A stretch of DNA of 64,000 nt, from positions 1,240,001-1,304,000 of the forward strand of contig NZ_CP064338.1 in NCBI RefSeq assembly GCF_015476235.1. The letters are read 5' to 3'. This DNA comes from Caldimonas thermodepolymerans. GTDB lineage: Bacteria; Pseudomonadota; Gammaproteobacteria; Burkholderiales; Burkholderiaceae_C. Below, one piece after another: positions 57,191-64,000 of this stretch; positions within the stretch are counted from its first letter, which is position 1, and every line of letters starts with the position of its first letter. The notes under the pieces are model-generated. The model did not search any database, was not told where the DNA came from, and saw only the letters and a list, made by a program, of their open reading frames with translations. Made by a program: the position numbers and the translations under genes.

Positions 57191-58179
57191 GCCAGCGAGC
57201 GCGACGGCAGGCCGCCGTGCCGTTGCAGCAGCGCGGTGCGGGTGGCCGGCCGCTCGAGCTGTTCCAGCCACCACTGCAGCGCCAGGCCCAGCCGTTCACG
57301 CCCGCGCGCGGGCCCGCCGTTGCCGCCGGCGCGCCAGGCGTACCAGAGCCGCACGCGCTGGCTGGCGCGGCGCACCTCCTTGCGCACCAGCCGGCCGGCC
57401 TGGACATGCTCGTCCACCAGGCTGTCGGGCAGGAAGCCGCCGCCCAGGCCGCGCAGCACCGCCTCAAGCTTGGAGCCGACGCTGGGCACGGTCAGCACGT
57501 CCTGCCCGGGCAGCAGGTTCACGGTGATCGGCGCGAGGCGCTGGGCCGAGTCCGCCACGGCGATCGCGCGGTGCCGCACCAGGTCGGCCTCCGACAGCGG
57601 TTCCGGCGCCTGGGCGAGCGGGTGGTGCGGCGCGACCACGTAGACCATGTGCAGGTCGCCGAGCGGTTCCATCTTGATGCCGGGCGGCAGGCTGTGCTCG
57701 CCCGAGACCCCCAGCGCCAGGTCGGCCTGGCCGTTGACCAGCGCCTCCCAGGTGCCGGCCAGCACCTCGGAGCGCAGCCGCAGCCGCGTGCCGGGCCCGT
57801 GCGGCGGGTTGAGCGCGTAGAACGCCTCGCACAGCTCGAACACGGTGAGCGTCGAGAGGATGCTGTCGACCGCGATGCTCAGCTGCGTCTCCCAGCCCGA
57901 GGCGACACGCCGCACGCGGTTGGCGACCGCGTCCATCTCCTGCAGCAGGCGGCGGCCTTCGTGCAGCAGCTCCTCGCCGGCGGCGGTCAGCCGTGCCTGG
58001 CGCGAGCGGCGGTCGAACAGCAGCACGTCCAGCGCTTCTTCCAGCTGGCGCACGCTGTAGGTGAGGGCGGACGGCACCTTGCCCAGCTCGCGCGCCGCCG
58101 CGGCAAAGCTGCCCGTGCGCGCGATGGCATCCATCATCGCGAGGGCTTCCGGGGTGAGGACGTTGCGACGTTCGCTCAT
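57187..58179 (-). CDS. LysR-family transcriptional regulator (YhaJ-like)
   Basis: A 330-residue LysR regulator. The winged HTH is residues about 10-70 ([20 protein letters not shown], then [20 protein letters not shown]), the effector domain starts near 95. The sequence, for example [20 protein letters not shown] and [10 protein letters not shown]-like [11 protein letters not shown], resembles E. coli YhaJ. An LTTR-type palindrome lies 2 bases before its ATG (58181-58195), suggesting self-control. It is divergent from the DUF599 gene and cotranscribed with gluQ. Confidence 0.88.
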   Translation of the reverse strand: MSERRNVLTPEALAMMDAIARTGSFAAAARELGKVPSALTYSVRQLEEALDVLLFDRRSRQARLTAAGEELLHEGRRLLQEMDAVANRVRRVASGWETQLSIAVDSILSTLTVFELCEAFYALNPPHGPGTRLRLRSEVLAGTWEALVNGQADLALGVSGEHSLPPGIKMEPLGDLHMVYVVAPHHPLAQAPEPLSEADLVRHRAIAVADSAQRLAPITVNLLPGQDVLTVPSVGSKLEAVLRGLGGGFLPDSLVDEHVQAGRLVRKEVRRASQRVRLWYAWRAGGNGGPARGRERLGLALQWWLEQLERPATRTALLQRHGGLPSRSLA

Positions 58180-58180
58180 G

Positions 58181-58195
58181 TTCAAGGGTCTTGAA
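58181..58195 (-). promoter_or_regulatory. LysR-type T-N11-A palindrome at the LysR start
   Basis: TTCAAG-GGT-CTTGAA is a perfect inverted repeat, containing a T-N11-A core (TCAAGGGTCTTGA). It sits between the LysR ATG (58179) and the divergent DUF599 gene (58299), the usual place for an LTTR site. Confidence 0.65.
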
Positions 58196-58285
58196 TGATG
58201 CCACCAAGCCACCCGGCCCGACGGCGCTGTGGTCCCGGCGCGCGCGGGGCGCGCCAGGCCGGCGGCGTCGCGGGGCGAGGCTTGC

Positions 58286-58291
58286 TACAGT
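58286..58291 (+). promoter_or_regulatory. Close -10-like element before the DUF599 gene
   Basis: TACAGT, 7 bases before the ATG at 58299; no Shine-Dalgarno between. Confidence 0.4.
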
Positions 58292-58298
58292 GCCGGCC

Positions 58299-59009
58299 AT
58301 GGACGTCTCCGACCTGCGCATCCTGAGCCTGCTGCCCTGGACCGACTGGCTCGCGCTCGCCTGGTTCTTCGCCGCCTGGGCCGGCTATGCGACGTTCGCG
58401 CGCCGGCGCGCGAACGAGGTCATGACGCTGCTGGCGGTGACCAACCACTACCGCCGGTTGTGGATGCTGCGCGTCACCGGGCGCGAGGTGCGCGTGGTCG
58501 ACGGCGTCGTGATCCAGAGCCTGTCGACCAGCCCGTCGTTCTTCGCCTCCACGACCATCCTGATCATCGGTGGCCTGCTCGCGGTGCTCGGTGCCACCGA
58601 CAAGGCAGCCGAGCTGGTCAAGGAGATCCCGTTCGCGGCGCGCACCTCGGTACTGGTGTTCGACCTCAAGGTGCTGCTGCTGCTGGGCATCTTCGTCTAT
58701 GCGTTCTTCCGCTTCACCTGGTCGATGCGGCAGTACACCTTCGGTGCGCTGATGGTCGCCTCGGCGCCGGAGCCGCGCGAGTTCGAGCGCGGCGAGGCCT
58801 CGCGCGAGGAGTTCTCGCAGCGTGCCGGGCGCATCGTCGGCATGGCCGCCGAGACCTTCAACGACGGGCTGCGCGCCTACTACATGGCGTTCGCGGTGAT
58901 CGCCTGGTTCTTCTCGCCGCTGTGGTTCGCGATCGCCACCGCCGGCGTGATCTACATCCTCTACCAGCGCGAGTTCCACTCCGAGGTGCTGGCCGTGCTC
59001 AAGTCATGA
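58299..59009 (+). CDS. DUF599 family membrane protein
   Basis: A 236-residue inner-membrane protein of the DUF599 family with four main helices ([56 protein letters not shown] and [18 protein letters not shown]). NRRLWMLRV-like [16 protein letters not shown] is conserved. Function unknown. Its stop overlaps the convergent trhO stop by 6 bases. It is adjacent to the LysR gene and may be its target. Confidence 0.87.
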   Translation: MDVSDLRILSLLPWTDWLALAWFFAAWAGYATFARRRANEVMTLLAVTNHYRRLWMLRVTGREVRVVDGVVIQSLSTSPSFFASTTILIIGGLLAVLGATDKAAELVKEIPFAARTSVLVFDLKVLLLLGIFVYAFFRFTWSMRQYTFGALMVASAPEPREFERGEASREEFSQRAGRIVGMAAETFNDGLRAYYMAFAVIAWFFSPLWFAIATAGVIYILYQREFHSEVLAVLKS

Positions 59010-59747
59010 GCCGGTGCGCGGCGCAAGGCTCGCATCCAGCGCCTCGCGCTCGTCGAACACGAAGCAGCTGCCGCGGAAGTGGCGCCCGCCGGTTTCCTCG
59101 AAGTACTTGAGGATGCCGCCGTCGAGCTGGTAGACGCGCTCCAGCCCGGCCGCCTCGCGCATGAAGATCGCCGCCTTCTCGCAGCGGATGCCGCCGGTGC
59201 AGAAGCTCACCACGGTCTTGCCCTGCAGCTCGTCGCGGTGCTCGAGCACCGCCTGCGGGAATTCGCTGAACTTGCGGATGCGCCAGTCGATCGCGCCCTC
59301 GAAGGTGCCGTAGTCCACCTCGAAGGCGTTGCGGGTGTCCAGCGTGACCACCGGGCGGCCCTCGTCGTCGTGGCCCTGCGCGAGCCAGCGCTCCAGCGTG
59401 CGCGCGTCGACCGCCGGCGCGCGGCCCTCGTGGGGGCGGATCGCCGGGTGGTTCATGCGGATGATCTCGCGCTTGACCTTGACCTGCAGCTTGCGGAACG
59501 GCACGTGCGCGGACCAGCTTTCCTTGGGCGCCAGGTCCGCAAAGCGCGCGTCGGCCTGGAGCCAGGCGACGAAGCCGCGCACGGCCTCGGGTGCGCCGGC
59601 CAGGAACAGGTTGATGCCTTCCTCGGCGAGCAGCACCGTGCCCTTGAGCCCGCGTTGCACGGCTTGTGAGCGGATGCTTTCGCGCAAGGCCGCGCAGTCG
59701 TGCAGCGGGACGAACCGGTAGGCGGAAATGTTGAGTACGGGATGCAC
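59004..59747 (-). CDS. trhO: tRNA uridine(34) hydroxylase TrhO (rhodanese fold)
   Basis: A 247-residue rhodanese-fold protein of the YceA/TrhO type that hydroxylates U34 in tRNA as the first step to cmo5U/mo5U. An acylphosphatase-like N-terminal domain ([19 protein letters not shown]) precedes the rhodanese domain ([19 protein letters not shown]) with the active Cys 183 in [12 protein letters not shown]. It lacks the C-terminal extension of the E. coli protein, which is usual in betaproteobacteria. TAGAAT 6 bases before the ATG suggests a leaderless message. Confidence 0.93.
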   Translation of the reverse strand: MHPVLNISAYRFVPLHDCAALRESIRSQAVQRGLKGTVLLAEEGINLFLAGAPEAVRGFVAWLQADARFADLAPKESWSAHVPFRKLQVKVKREIIRMNHPAIRPHEGRAPAVDARTLERWLAQGHDDEGRPVVTLDTRNAFEVDYGTFEGAIDWRIRKFSEFPQAVLEHRDELQGKTVVSFCTGGIRCEKAAIFMREAAGLERVYQLDGGILKYFEETGGRHFRGSCFVFDEREALDASLAPRTGS

Positions 59748-59753
59748 GCCGGG

Positions 59754-59759
59754 ATTCTA
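59754..59759 (-). promoter_or_regulatory. Close -10 element of trhO
   Basis: TAGAAT on the minus strand, 6 bases before the trhO ATG (59747), 17 bases from the oppositely facing dnaE -10. Confidence 0.45.
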
Positions 59760-59776
59760 GGGGGCGGCCGGCTGCC

Positions 59777-59782
59777 TACAAT
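59777..59782 (+). promoter_or_regulatory. Close -10 element of dnaE
   Basis: TACAAT, 7 bases before the dnaE ATG (59790); no Shine-Dalgarno. Divergent trhO and dnaE promoters are packed in 42 bases. Confidence 0.5.
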
Positions 59783-59789
59783 GCCGGCC

Positions 59790-62700
59790 ATGCCCTTCGT
59801 ACACCTGCGCACCCACACCGAATATTCCGTCGTCGACGGCACCCTGCGGATCGACGACATGGTCGCCGCGGCGGCCCAGGACGGGCAGGTGGCGCTGGCG
59901 ATCACCGACCTGAGCAACCTGTTCGGGGCGATCAAGTTCTACAAGGCCGCGCGCGGCAAGGGCATCAAGCCCATCATCGGCGCCGACGTCTGGCTGGAGC
60001 CCGAGGACGCCGCGGCCAGCCCGGGCGACCGGCAGCCCAGCCGCCTGCTGCTGCTGATCCAGAACCGCGAGGGCTACCTGAACCTGTGCGAGCTGCTCGC
60101 GCGCGGCTGGACGCAGAACGTCAACCGGGCGCAGGCCTGGCTCAAGTGGGAGTGGCTGGAGCGCCTCAACGGCGGCCTGATCGCGCTGTCCGGTGCCGAG
60201 CAGGGCGCGGTCGGCCAGGCCCTGATGAACCGCGACCCGCGCCGTGCCGAGGCGGTCGCGCAGCGGCTGGCGGGCCTCTTCCCGGGGCGCTTCTACCTCG
60301 AGGTGCAGCGCGCCGGCCAGCCGGGCAACGAGGCGCACGTGCGCGCGGTCGTGCCGCTGGCAGCCAGGCTGCAGCTGCCGGTGGTCGCCACGCACCCGGT
60401 GCAGTTCCAGACGCCCGAGGACTTCGAGGCGCACGAGGCGCGCGTGTGCATCGCCGAAGGCGAGACGCTGGCCAACCCGCGGCGCATCAAGCGCTTCACG
60501 CGCGAGCAGTACTTCAAGACGCAGGCCGAGATGGAGGCGTTGTTCGCCGACCTGCCGAGCGCGCTCGCCAACACCGTCGAGATCGCGCGCCGCTGCAGCC
60601 TGACGCTGGTGCTGGGCAAGCCGCGCCTGCCGGACTTCCCCACGCCCAACGGCATGCCGATGGAGGAGTACTTCCGCTACGCGGCGCACGAGGGCCTGAA
60701 GGCGCGGCTCGAGCACCTCTACCCCGACCCGGAAGAACGCGAACGCCAGCGCCCGCGCTACGTCGAGCGGCTGGACTTCGAGATCAACACCATCCTGCAG
60801 ATGGGCTTCCCGGGCTACTTCCTGATCGTGGCCGACTTCATCAACTGGGCGAAGAACAACGGTTGCCCCGTCGGCCCCGGCCGGGGCTCGGGCGCGGGCT
60901 CGTTGGTCGCCTACGCGCTGAAGATCACCGACCTGGACCCGCTGCGCTACAACCTGCTGTTCGAGCGCTTCCTGAACCCGGAGCGGGTGTCCATGCCCGA
61001 CTTCGACGTGGACTTCTGCCAGAGCAACCGCGACCGGGTCATCGACTACGTCAAGGAGAAGTACGGCCGCGACGCGGTCTCGCAGATCGCCACCTTCGGC
61101 ACCATGGCGGCCAAGGCCGCGCTGCGCGACGTGGGCCGCGTGCTGGGCATGGGCTACGGCCACGTGGACGGCATCGCCAAGCTGATCCCGGCGCCGCCGG
61201 GCAAGACCGTCACGCTCAAGCGCCCCGGCGACAAGCCCGACCCGGGCCTGATCTATGCGCGCAAGGAAGCGCCGGAGATCGAGGAGCGCGAGAAGAACGA
61301 GGAAGAGGTCGCCGAGCTGCTGGCGCTGGCCGAGCGCGTCGAGGGCCTGGTGCGCAACATCGGCATGCACGCCGGGGGCGTGCTGATCGCCCCGGGCAAG
61401 ATCACCGACTTCTGCCCGCTGTACATGCAGCCGGGCAGCGACTCCGTGGTCTCGCAGTACGACAAGGACGACGTCGAGGCGATCGGCCTGGTGAAGTTCG
61501 ACTTCCTGGGCCTGGCCACCCTGACCATCCTCGAGATGGCCAAGGAGTTCATCGTCAAGCGGCACCCCGACCAGAAGGACTTCGACTTCGCGAAGATCCC
61601 GCTGGACGACAAGCCCACCTTCCAGCTGCTCTCCGAAGGCAAGACGGTGGCCGTGTTCCAGCTGGAATCGCGCGGGATGCAGGGCATGTTGCGCGACGCC
61701 AAGCCGAGCGTCTTCGAGGACATCATCGCGCTGGTGGCGCTGTACCGCCCGGGCCCGATGGACCTGATCCCCAGCTTCGTCGCGCGCAAGCACGGCCGCG
61801 AGGAAGTGGTCTACCCGCACCCGCTGATGGAGGAGGTGCTCAAGGAGACCTACGGGATCATGGTCTACCAGGAGCAGGTGATGCAGGTGGCACAGCGCCT
61901 GGGCGGCTACTCGCTCGGCGGCGCCGACCTGCTGCGCCGCGCGATGGGCAAGAAGAAGCCCGAGGAGATGGCCAAGCACCGGGTCATCTTCGCCGAGGGC
62001 GCGGCCAAGAACGGCATCGACGCGGACAAGGCCAACGAGATCTTCGACTTGATGGAGAAGTTCGCGGGCTACGGCTTCAACAAGTCGCACGCCGCTGCCT
62101 ACGCGCTGCTCGCCTACCACACGGCGTGGCTGAAGGTGCACTACCTGGCCGAATTCGTCGCCGCCAACATGAGCGTGTCGATCGACGACACCGACAAGCT
62201 CAAGGTCTTCTACGACGACGCGGTGCAGCTGGGCATCCGCTTCGAGCCGCCCGACGTCAACACCGGCGTCTACCGCTTCGAGCCGGTGGCCGACAAGGTG
62301 GTGCGCTACGGCCTGGGCGCGATCAAGGGCACCGGCCAGAGCGCGATCGAGGCCATCGTGCAGGCGCGCGAGCAGGGCGGCCCGTTCCGCAGCCTGTTCG
62401 ACTTCTGCTGCCGCGTCGACCGCAGCCGCATCAACAAGCGCACCGTCGAGGCCCTGATCAAGGCCGGCGCGTTCGATGCGATCGAGCCCAACCGCGCCGC
62501 GCTGCTCGACAGCATCTCGCTGGCCTTCGAGTACGCCGACACCCAGGCGGCCAACGCCGACCAGGGCGGGCTGTTCGACTTCGGCGACGAGCACGGCTCG
62601 TCGACCCGCGAGCCCGACCTGGCCGCCACGCCCGAGTGGAGCATCAAGGAGCGGCTCGGCCACGAGAAGACCGCGATCGGGTTCTACCTCTCGGGCCACC

Positions 62701-63293
62701 TGTTCGATGAATACCAGGACGAGGTGCGCCAGTTCGCCAAGCGCAAGATCGTCGACCTGATCGACAGCCGCGAGCCGCAGCTGCTGGCCGGCATCGTCAG
62801 CGACCTGCGCATCGTCAACGGCCAGCGCGGGCGCGTGGCGATCTTCAAGCTCGACGACAAGAGCGACGTGATCGAGGCGGTGGCCAGCGAGGACCTGCTC
62901 GATGCACACCGCGAGCTGTTCAAGGACGACGAGCTGCTGATCGTGCAGGGCAAGGCCCAGCCGGACCGTTTCTCGGGGGGCCTGCGCCTCAACGTCGTGC
63001 AGGTCTGGGACCTGGCCAGCGCCCGTTGCCGCTTCGGCAAGTACCTGCGCGTGGCGGTCAACGGTTCGGCACCGCCGATCGGCGAGCTGCTCCAGCAGTT
63101 CCCGCCCAGGCGCGTCGACACCGAGCATGGCGACCTGCTGCAGGGGCTGACGGTGCGCCTGGAGCTGCACCGCGAGTCGGCCTACGGCGAGCTCGACCTG
63201 GGGGACGCGGCGCGCTTCTACCCGAGCGACGAGGCGCTGCGGCAATGGAAGCGCGAAGCGCATGGCGGCCGGGCGCAGGTGGTGTACGAATAG
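59790..63293 (+). CDS. dnaE: DNA polymerase III alpha subunit
   Basis: A 1167-residue replicative polymerase (DnaE1 type), near the E. coli length. PHP domain starts HLRTHTEYSVVDGTLR; the polymerase acidic cluster is PDFDVDF (403-409) with a further Asp 571 in KFDFLGL; the HhH and OB-fold regions follow, with IVQARE and LLAGIVSDLRIVNGQRGRVA in the OB fold. The C-terminus carries no clamp-binding motif I can name with confidence. No other replisome gene is adjacent. Confidence 0.98.
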   Translation: MPFVHLRTHTEYSVVDGTLRIDDMVAAAAQDGQVALAITDLSNLFGAIKFYKAARGKGIKPIIGADVWLEPEDAAASPGDRQPSRLLLLIQNREGYLNLCELLARGWTQNVNRAQAWLKWEWLERLNGGLIALSGAEQGAVGQALMNRDPRRAEAVAQRLAGLFPGRFYLEVQRAGQPGNEAHVRAVVPLAARLQLPVVATHPVQFQTPEDFEAHEARVCIAEGETLANPRRIKRFTREQYFKTQAEMEALFADLPSALANTVEIARRCSLTLVLGKPRLPDFPTPNGMPMEEYFRYAAHEGLKARLEHLYPDPEERERQRPRYVERLDFEINTILQMGFPGYFLIVADFINWAKNNGCPVGPGRGSGAGSLVAYALKITDLDPLRYNLLFERFLNPERVSMPDFDVDFCQSNRDRVIDYVKEKYGRDAVSQIATFGTMAAKAALRDVGRVLGMGYGHVDGIAKLIPAPPGKTVTLKRPGDKPDPGLIYARKEAPEIEEREKNEEEVAELLALAERVEGLVRNIGMHAGGVLIAPGKITDFCPLYMQPGSDSVVSQYDKDDVEAIGLVKFDFLGLATLTILEMAKEFIVKRHPDQKDFDFAKIPLDDKPTFQLLSEGKTVAVFQLESRGMQGMLRDAKPSVFEDIIALVALYRPGPMDLIPSFVARKHGREEVVYPHPLMEEVLKETYGIMVYQEQVMQVAQRLGGYSLGGADLLRRAMGKKKPEEMAKHRVIFAEGAAKNGIDADKANEIFDLMEKFAGYGFNKSHAAAYALLAYHTAWLKVHYLAEFVAANMSVSIDDTDKLKVFYDDAVQLGIRFEPPDVNTGVYRFEPVADKVVRYGLGAIKGTGQSAIEAIVQAREQGGPFRSLFDFCCRVDRSRINKRTVEALIKAGAFDAIEPNRAALLDSISLAFEYADTQAANADQGGLFDFGDEHGSSTREPDLAATPEWSIKERLGHEKTAIGFYLSGHLFDEYQDEVRQFAKRKIVDLIDSREPQLLAGIVSDLRIVNGQRGRVAIFKLDDKSDVIEAVASEDLLDAHRELFKDDELLIVQGKAQPDRFSGGLRLNVVQVWDLASARCRFGKYLRVAVNGSAPPIGELLQQFPPRRVDTEHGDLLQGLTVRLELHRESAYGELDLGDAARFYPSDEALRQWKREAHGGRAQVVYE

Positions 63294-63322
63294 TCACAAC
63301 TGGGCGCGCCGCGGCATGCGGA

Positions 63323-63354
63323 AACGCCCCGTGACGCGGCACACTCCGGGCGTT
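63323..63354. terminator. Weak hairpin after dnaE
   Basis: AACGCCC (63323-63329) and GGGCGTT (63348-63354) are inverted repeats with an 18-base loop, followed by CCTTCA; no T run, so low confidence. Confidence 0.3.
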
Positions 63355-63419
63355 CCTTCATGCGGACCGGCCCGCCCGCCGAGTGGGCGACCGGGCCGCG
63401 CAGCAGTGCAGATCCCGTC

Positions 63420-63797
63420 ATGCCAGTGAAACACCAGTTGTTCTGTGCCGCCGTCCTGGCGGTGGCCGCTGCGGTGGCGCACGCCACCGACGTCGGCGTC
63501 TCGGTCTCGGTCAGCCAGCCCGGCGTCTACGGGCGCATCGACATCGGCCACACCCCGCCGCCGGTGATCTATCCCCAGCCGGTCATCATCGTCCAGCCGG
63601 TGCATGCCGTGCCGCAGCCGGTCTACATGCGCGTGCCGCCGGGCCATGCGAAGAACTGGGCCAAGCATTGCCACAAGTACAACGCGTGCAGCACGCCGGT
63701 GTACTTCGTCAAGGACGAGCCCCACCACCCGCACAAGCCCAAGCCGCACCATCACCATGATCACCGCGGCCCCGGCAAGGGCCACGGGCACCACTGA
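63420..63797 (+). CDS. Small exported His/Pro-rich protein
   Basis: A 125-residue protein with a signal peptide (FCAAVLAVAAAVAHA, cleaved after about residue 22). The mature part is rich in Pro, Val and His (PPPVIYPQPVIIVQPVHAVP) and ends in a His/Lys tail with HHPHKPKPHHHHDH. Two Cys (HCHKYNACSTP) are in the middle. The tail suggests metal binding, a nickel/copper-type buffer or chaperone, but no family is recognised. ATG at 63420. Confidence 0.65.
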   Translation: MPVKHQLFCAAVLAVAAAVAHATDVGVSVSVSQPGVYGRIDIGHTPPPVIYPQPVIIVQPVHAVPQPVYMRVPPGHAKNWAKHCHKYNACSTPVYFVKDEPHHPHKPKPHHHHDHRGPGKGHGHH

Positions 63798-63884
63798 GCC
63801 CCCGTCGTGCCGCCGGCGCGGCCGACCCGGCAACCATGCACGCCGTGCCGGGCATGCCGCGAGGCCCGGGCCGGCGCGCCTGAC

Positions 63885-63890
63885 TACACT
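63885..63890 (+). promoter_or_regulatory. Close -10-like element before the patatin-like gene
   Basis: TACACT, 6 bases before the ATG at 63897; no Shine-Dalgarno between. Confidence 0.4.
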
Positions 63891-63896
63891 CGGCGC

Positions 63897-64000
63897 ATGG
63901 GGCAGGGCTCGACGAACGCGACAGGGTTGGTGCTGACGGGGGGCGGGGCACGCGCGGCCTACCAGATGGGCGTGCTGCAGGCCATCGCCGACCTCTACGA
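63897..64000 (+). CDS. Patatin-like phospholipase family protein (3' partial)
   Basis: Only the first 34 residues fall in the window. LVLTGGGARAAYQMGVLQAI is the patatin oxyanion-hole motif (G-G-G-x-R/K-G/A), as in bacterial patatin-like lipases. The catalytic Ser (G-x-S-x-G) and Asp lie beyond the end. No signal peptide is seen. Substrate and role cannot be judged. Confidence 0.7.
   Translation, partial: MGQGSTNATGLVLTGGGARAAYQMGVLQAIADLY

Noticed and set aside
52937-57643. A 1568-codon open frame on the + strand
   Set aside because: It crosses several well-supported minus-strand genes (DUF3999, DUF2339, gluQ, LysR) and has no family features; a shadow of strong codon bias.
59757-63263. 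A 1168-codon open frame opposite dnaE
   Set aside because: Antisense shadow of dnaE with no domain similarity.

Overview
The window is very GC-rich chromosomal DNA with near-universal G or C at third codon positions. Gene content and order (ribF-ileS-lspA, hda-HAD-pcnB-folK-dgk, rpsP-rimM-trmD-rplS, argD-argF beside a DUF3579 gene and rpsT, rsgA-phhB-M48 back to back with orn) point to a betaproteobacterium of the order Burkholderiales, probably the Rubrivivax/Leptothrix/Caldimonas side. This assignment is an inference from family knowledge; no search was run. There is no phage, integrase, transposase, CRISPR array, tRNA or rRNA that I can see, so this is mostly core genome.

Layout. 0-9 kb: end of a tricarboxylate-transporter permease (tctA), a DUF3422 protein, a gamma-glutamyltransferase-like enzyme, two EamA exporters, an unusual SDR, DUF2007 and DUF2189 proteins and a quinone oxidoreductase. 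9-17 kb: lspA, ileS, ribF, rsuA, then a paired acyl-CoA dehydrogenase operon resembling PimC/PimD. 17-22.5 kb: a retropepsin-like protease, yajQ, murB, a CsgG-like lipoprotein, a GC-rich repeat array, ppnP and argG. 22.9-25.7 kb: the kynurenine operon kynB-kynU-kynA (tryptophan to anthranilate) behind a clear inverted repeat. 25.8-29 kb: VWA lipoprotein, YkgJ, HD and DUF2784 proteins. 29-32.7 kb: argF and argD, with the 3' end of argF triplicated in tandem, then DUF3579 and rpsT. 32.8-42 kb: murJ, SirB1, purM, an AI-2E-type permease, hda, a HAD phosphatase, pcnB, folK, a DUF486 gene and a deoxynucleoside kinase. 42-44.3 kb: DUF47 and Pit phosphate transporter genes behind a Pho-box-like site, and a TM2 gene. 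44.4-52 kb: the rpsP ribosomal/tRNA-methylation operon, a CoA-Nudix gene, a CbiB-like gene, rsgA, phhB, M48 peptidase, orn and a second YkgJ. 52-64 kb: a DUF2339/DUF3999 membrane pair, gluQ with a YhaJ-like LysR regulator, DUF599, trhO, dnaE, a His-rich exported protein and the start of a patatin-like phospholipase.

The most interesting signals are regulatory or structural rather than a single new gene cassette: (i) many genes without a Shine-Dalgarno have a TACAAT/TACACT-like element 6-9 bases from the start codon, suggesting leaderless mRNAs; (ii) near-perfect operator-like palindromes in front of the kyn operon, the LysR gene and argD; (iii) tandem copies of the argF 3' end with a covarying hairpin; (iv) a GC-rich triple intergenic repeat; (v) a widespread but uncharacterised DUF2339-DUF3999 membrane pair. 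I found no clear evidence of a wholly new multi-gene system.
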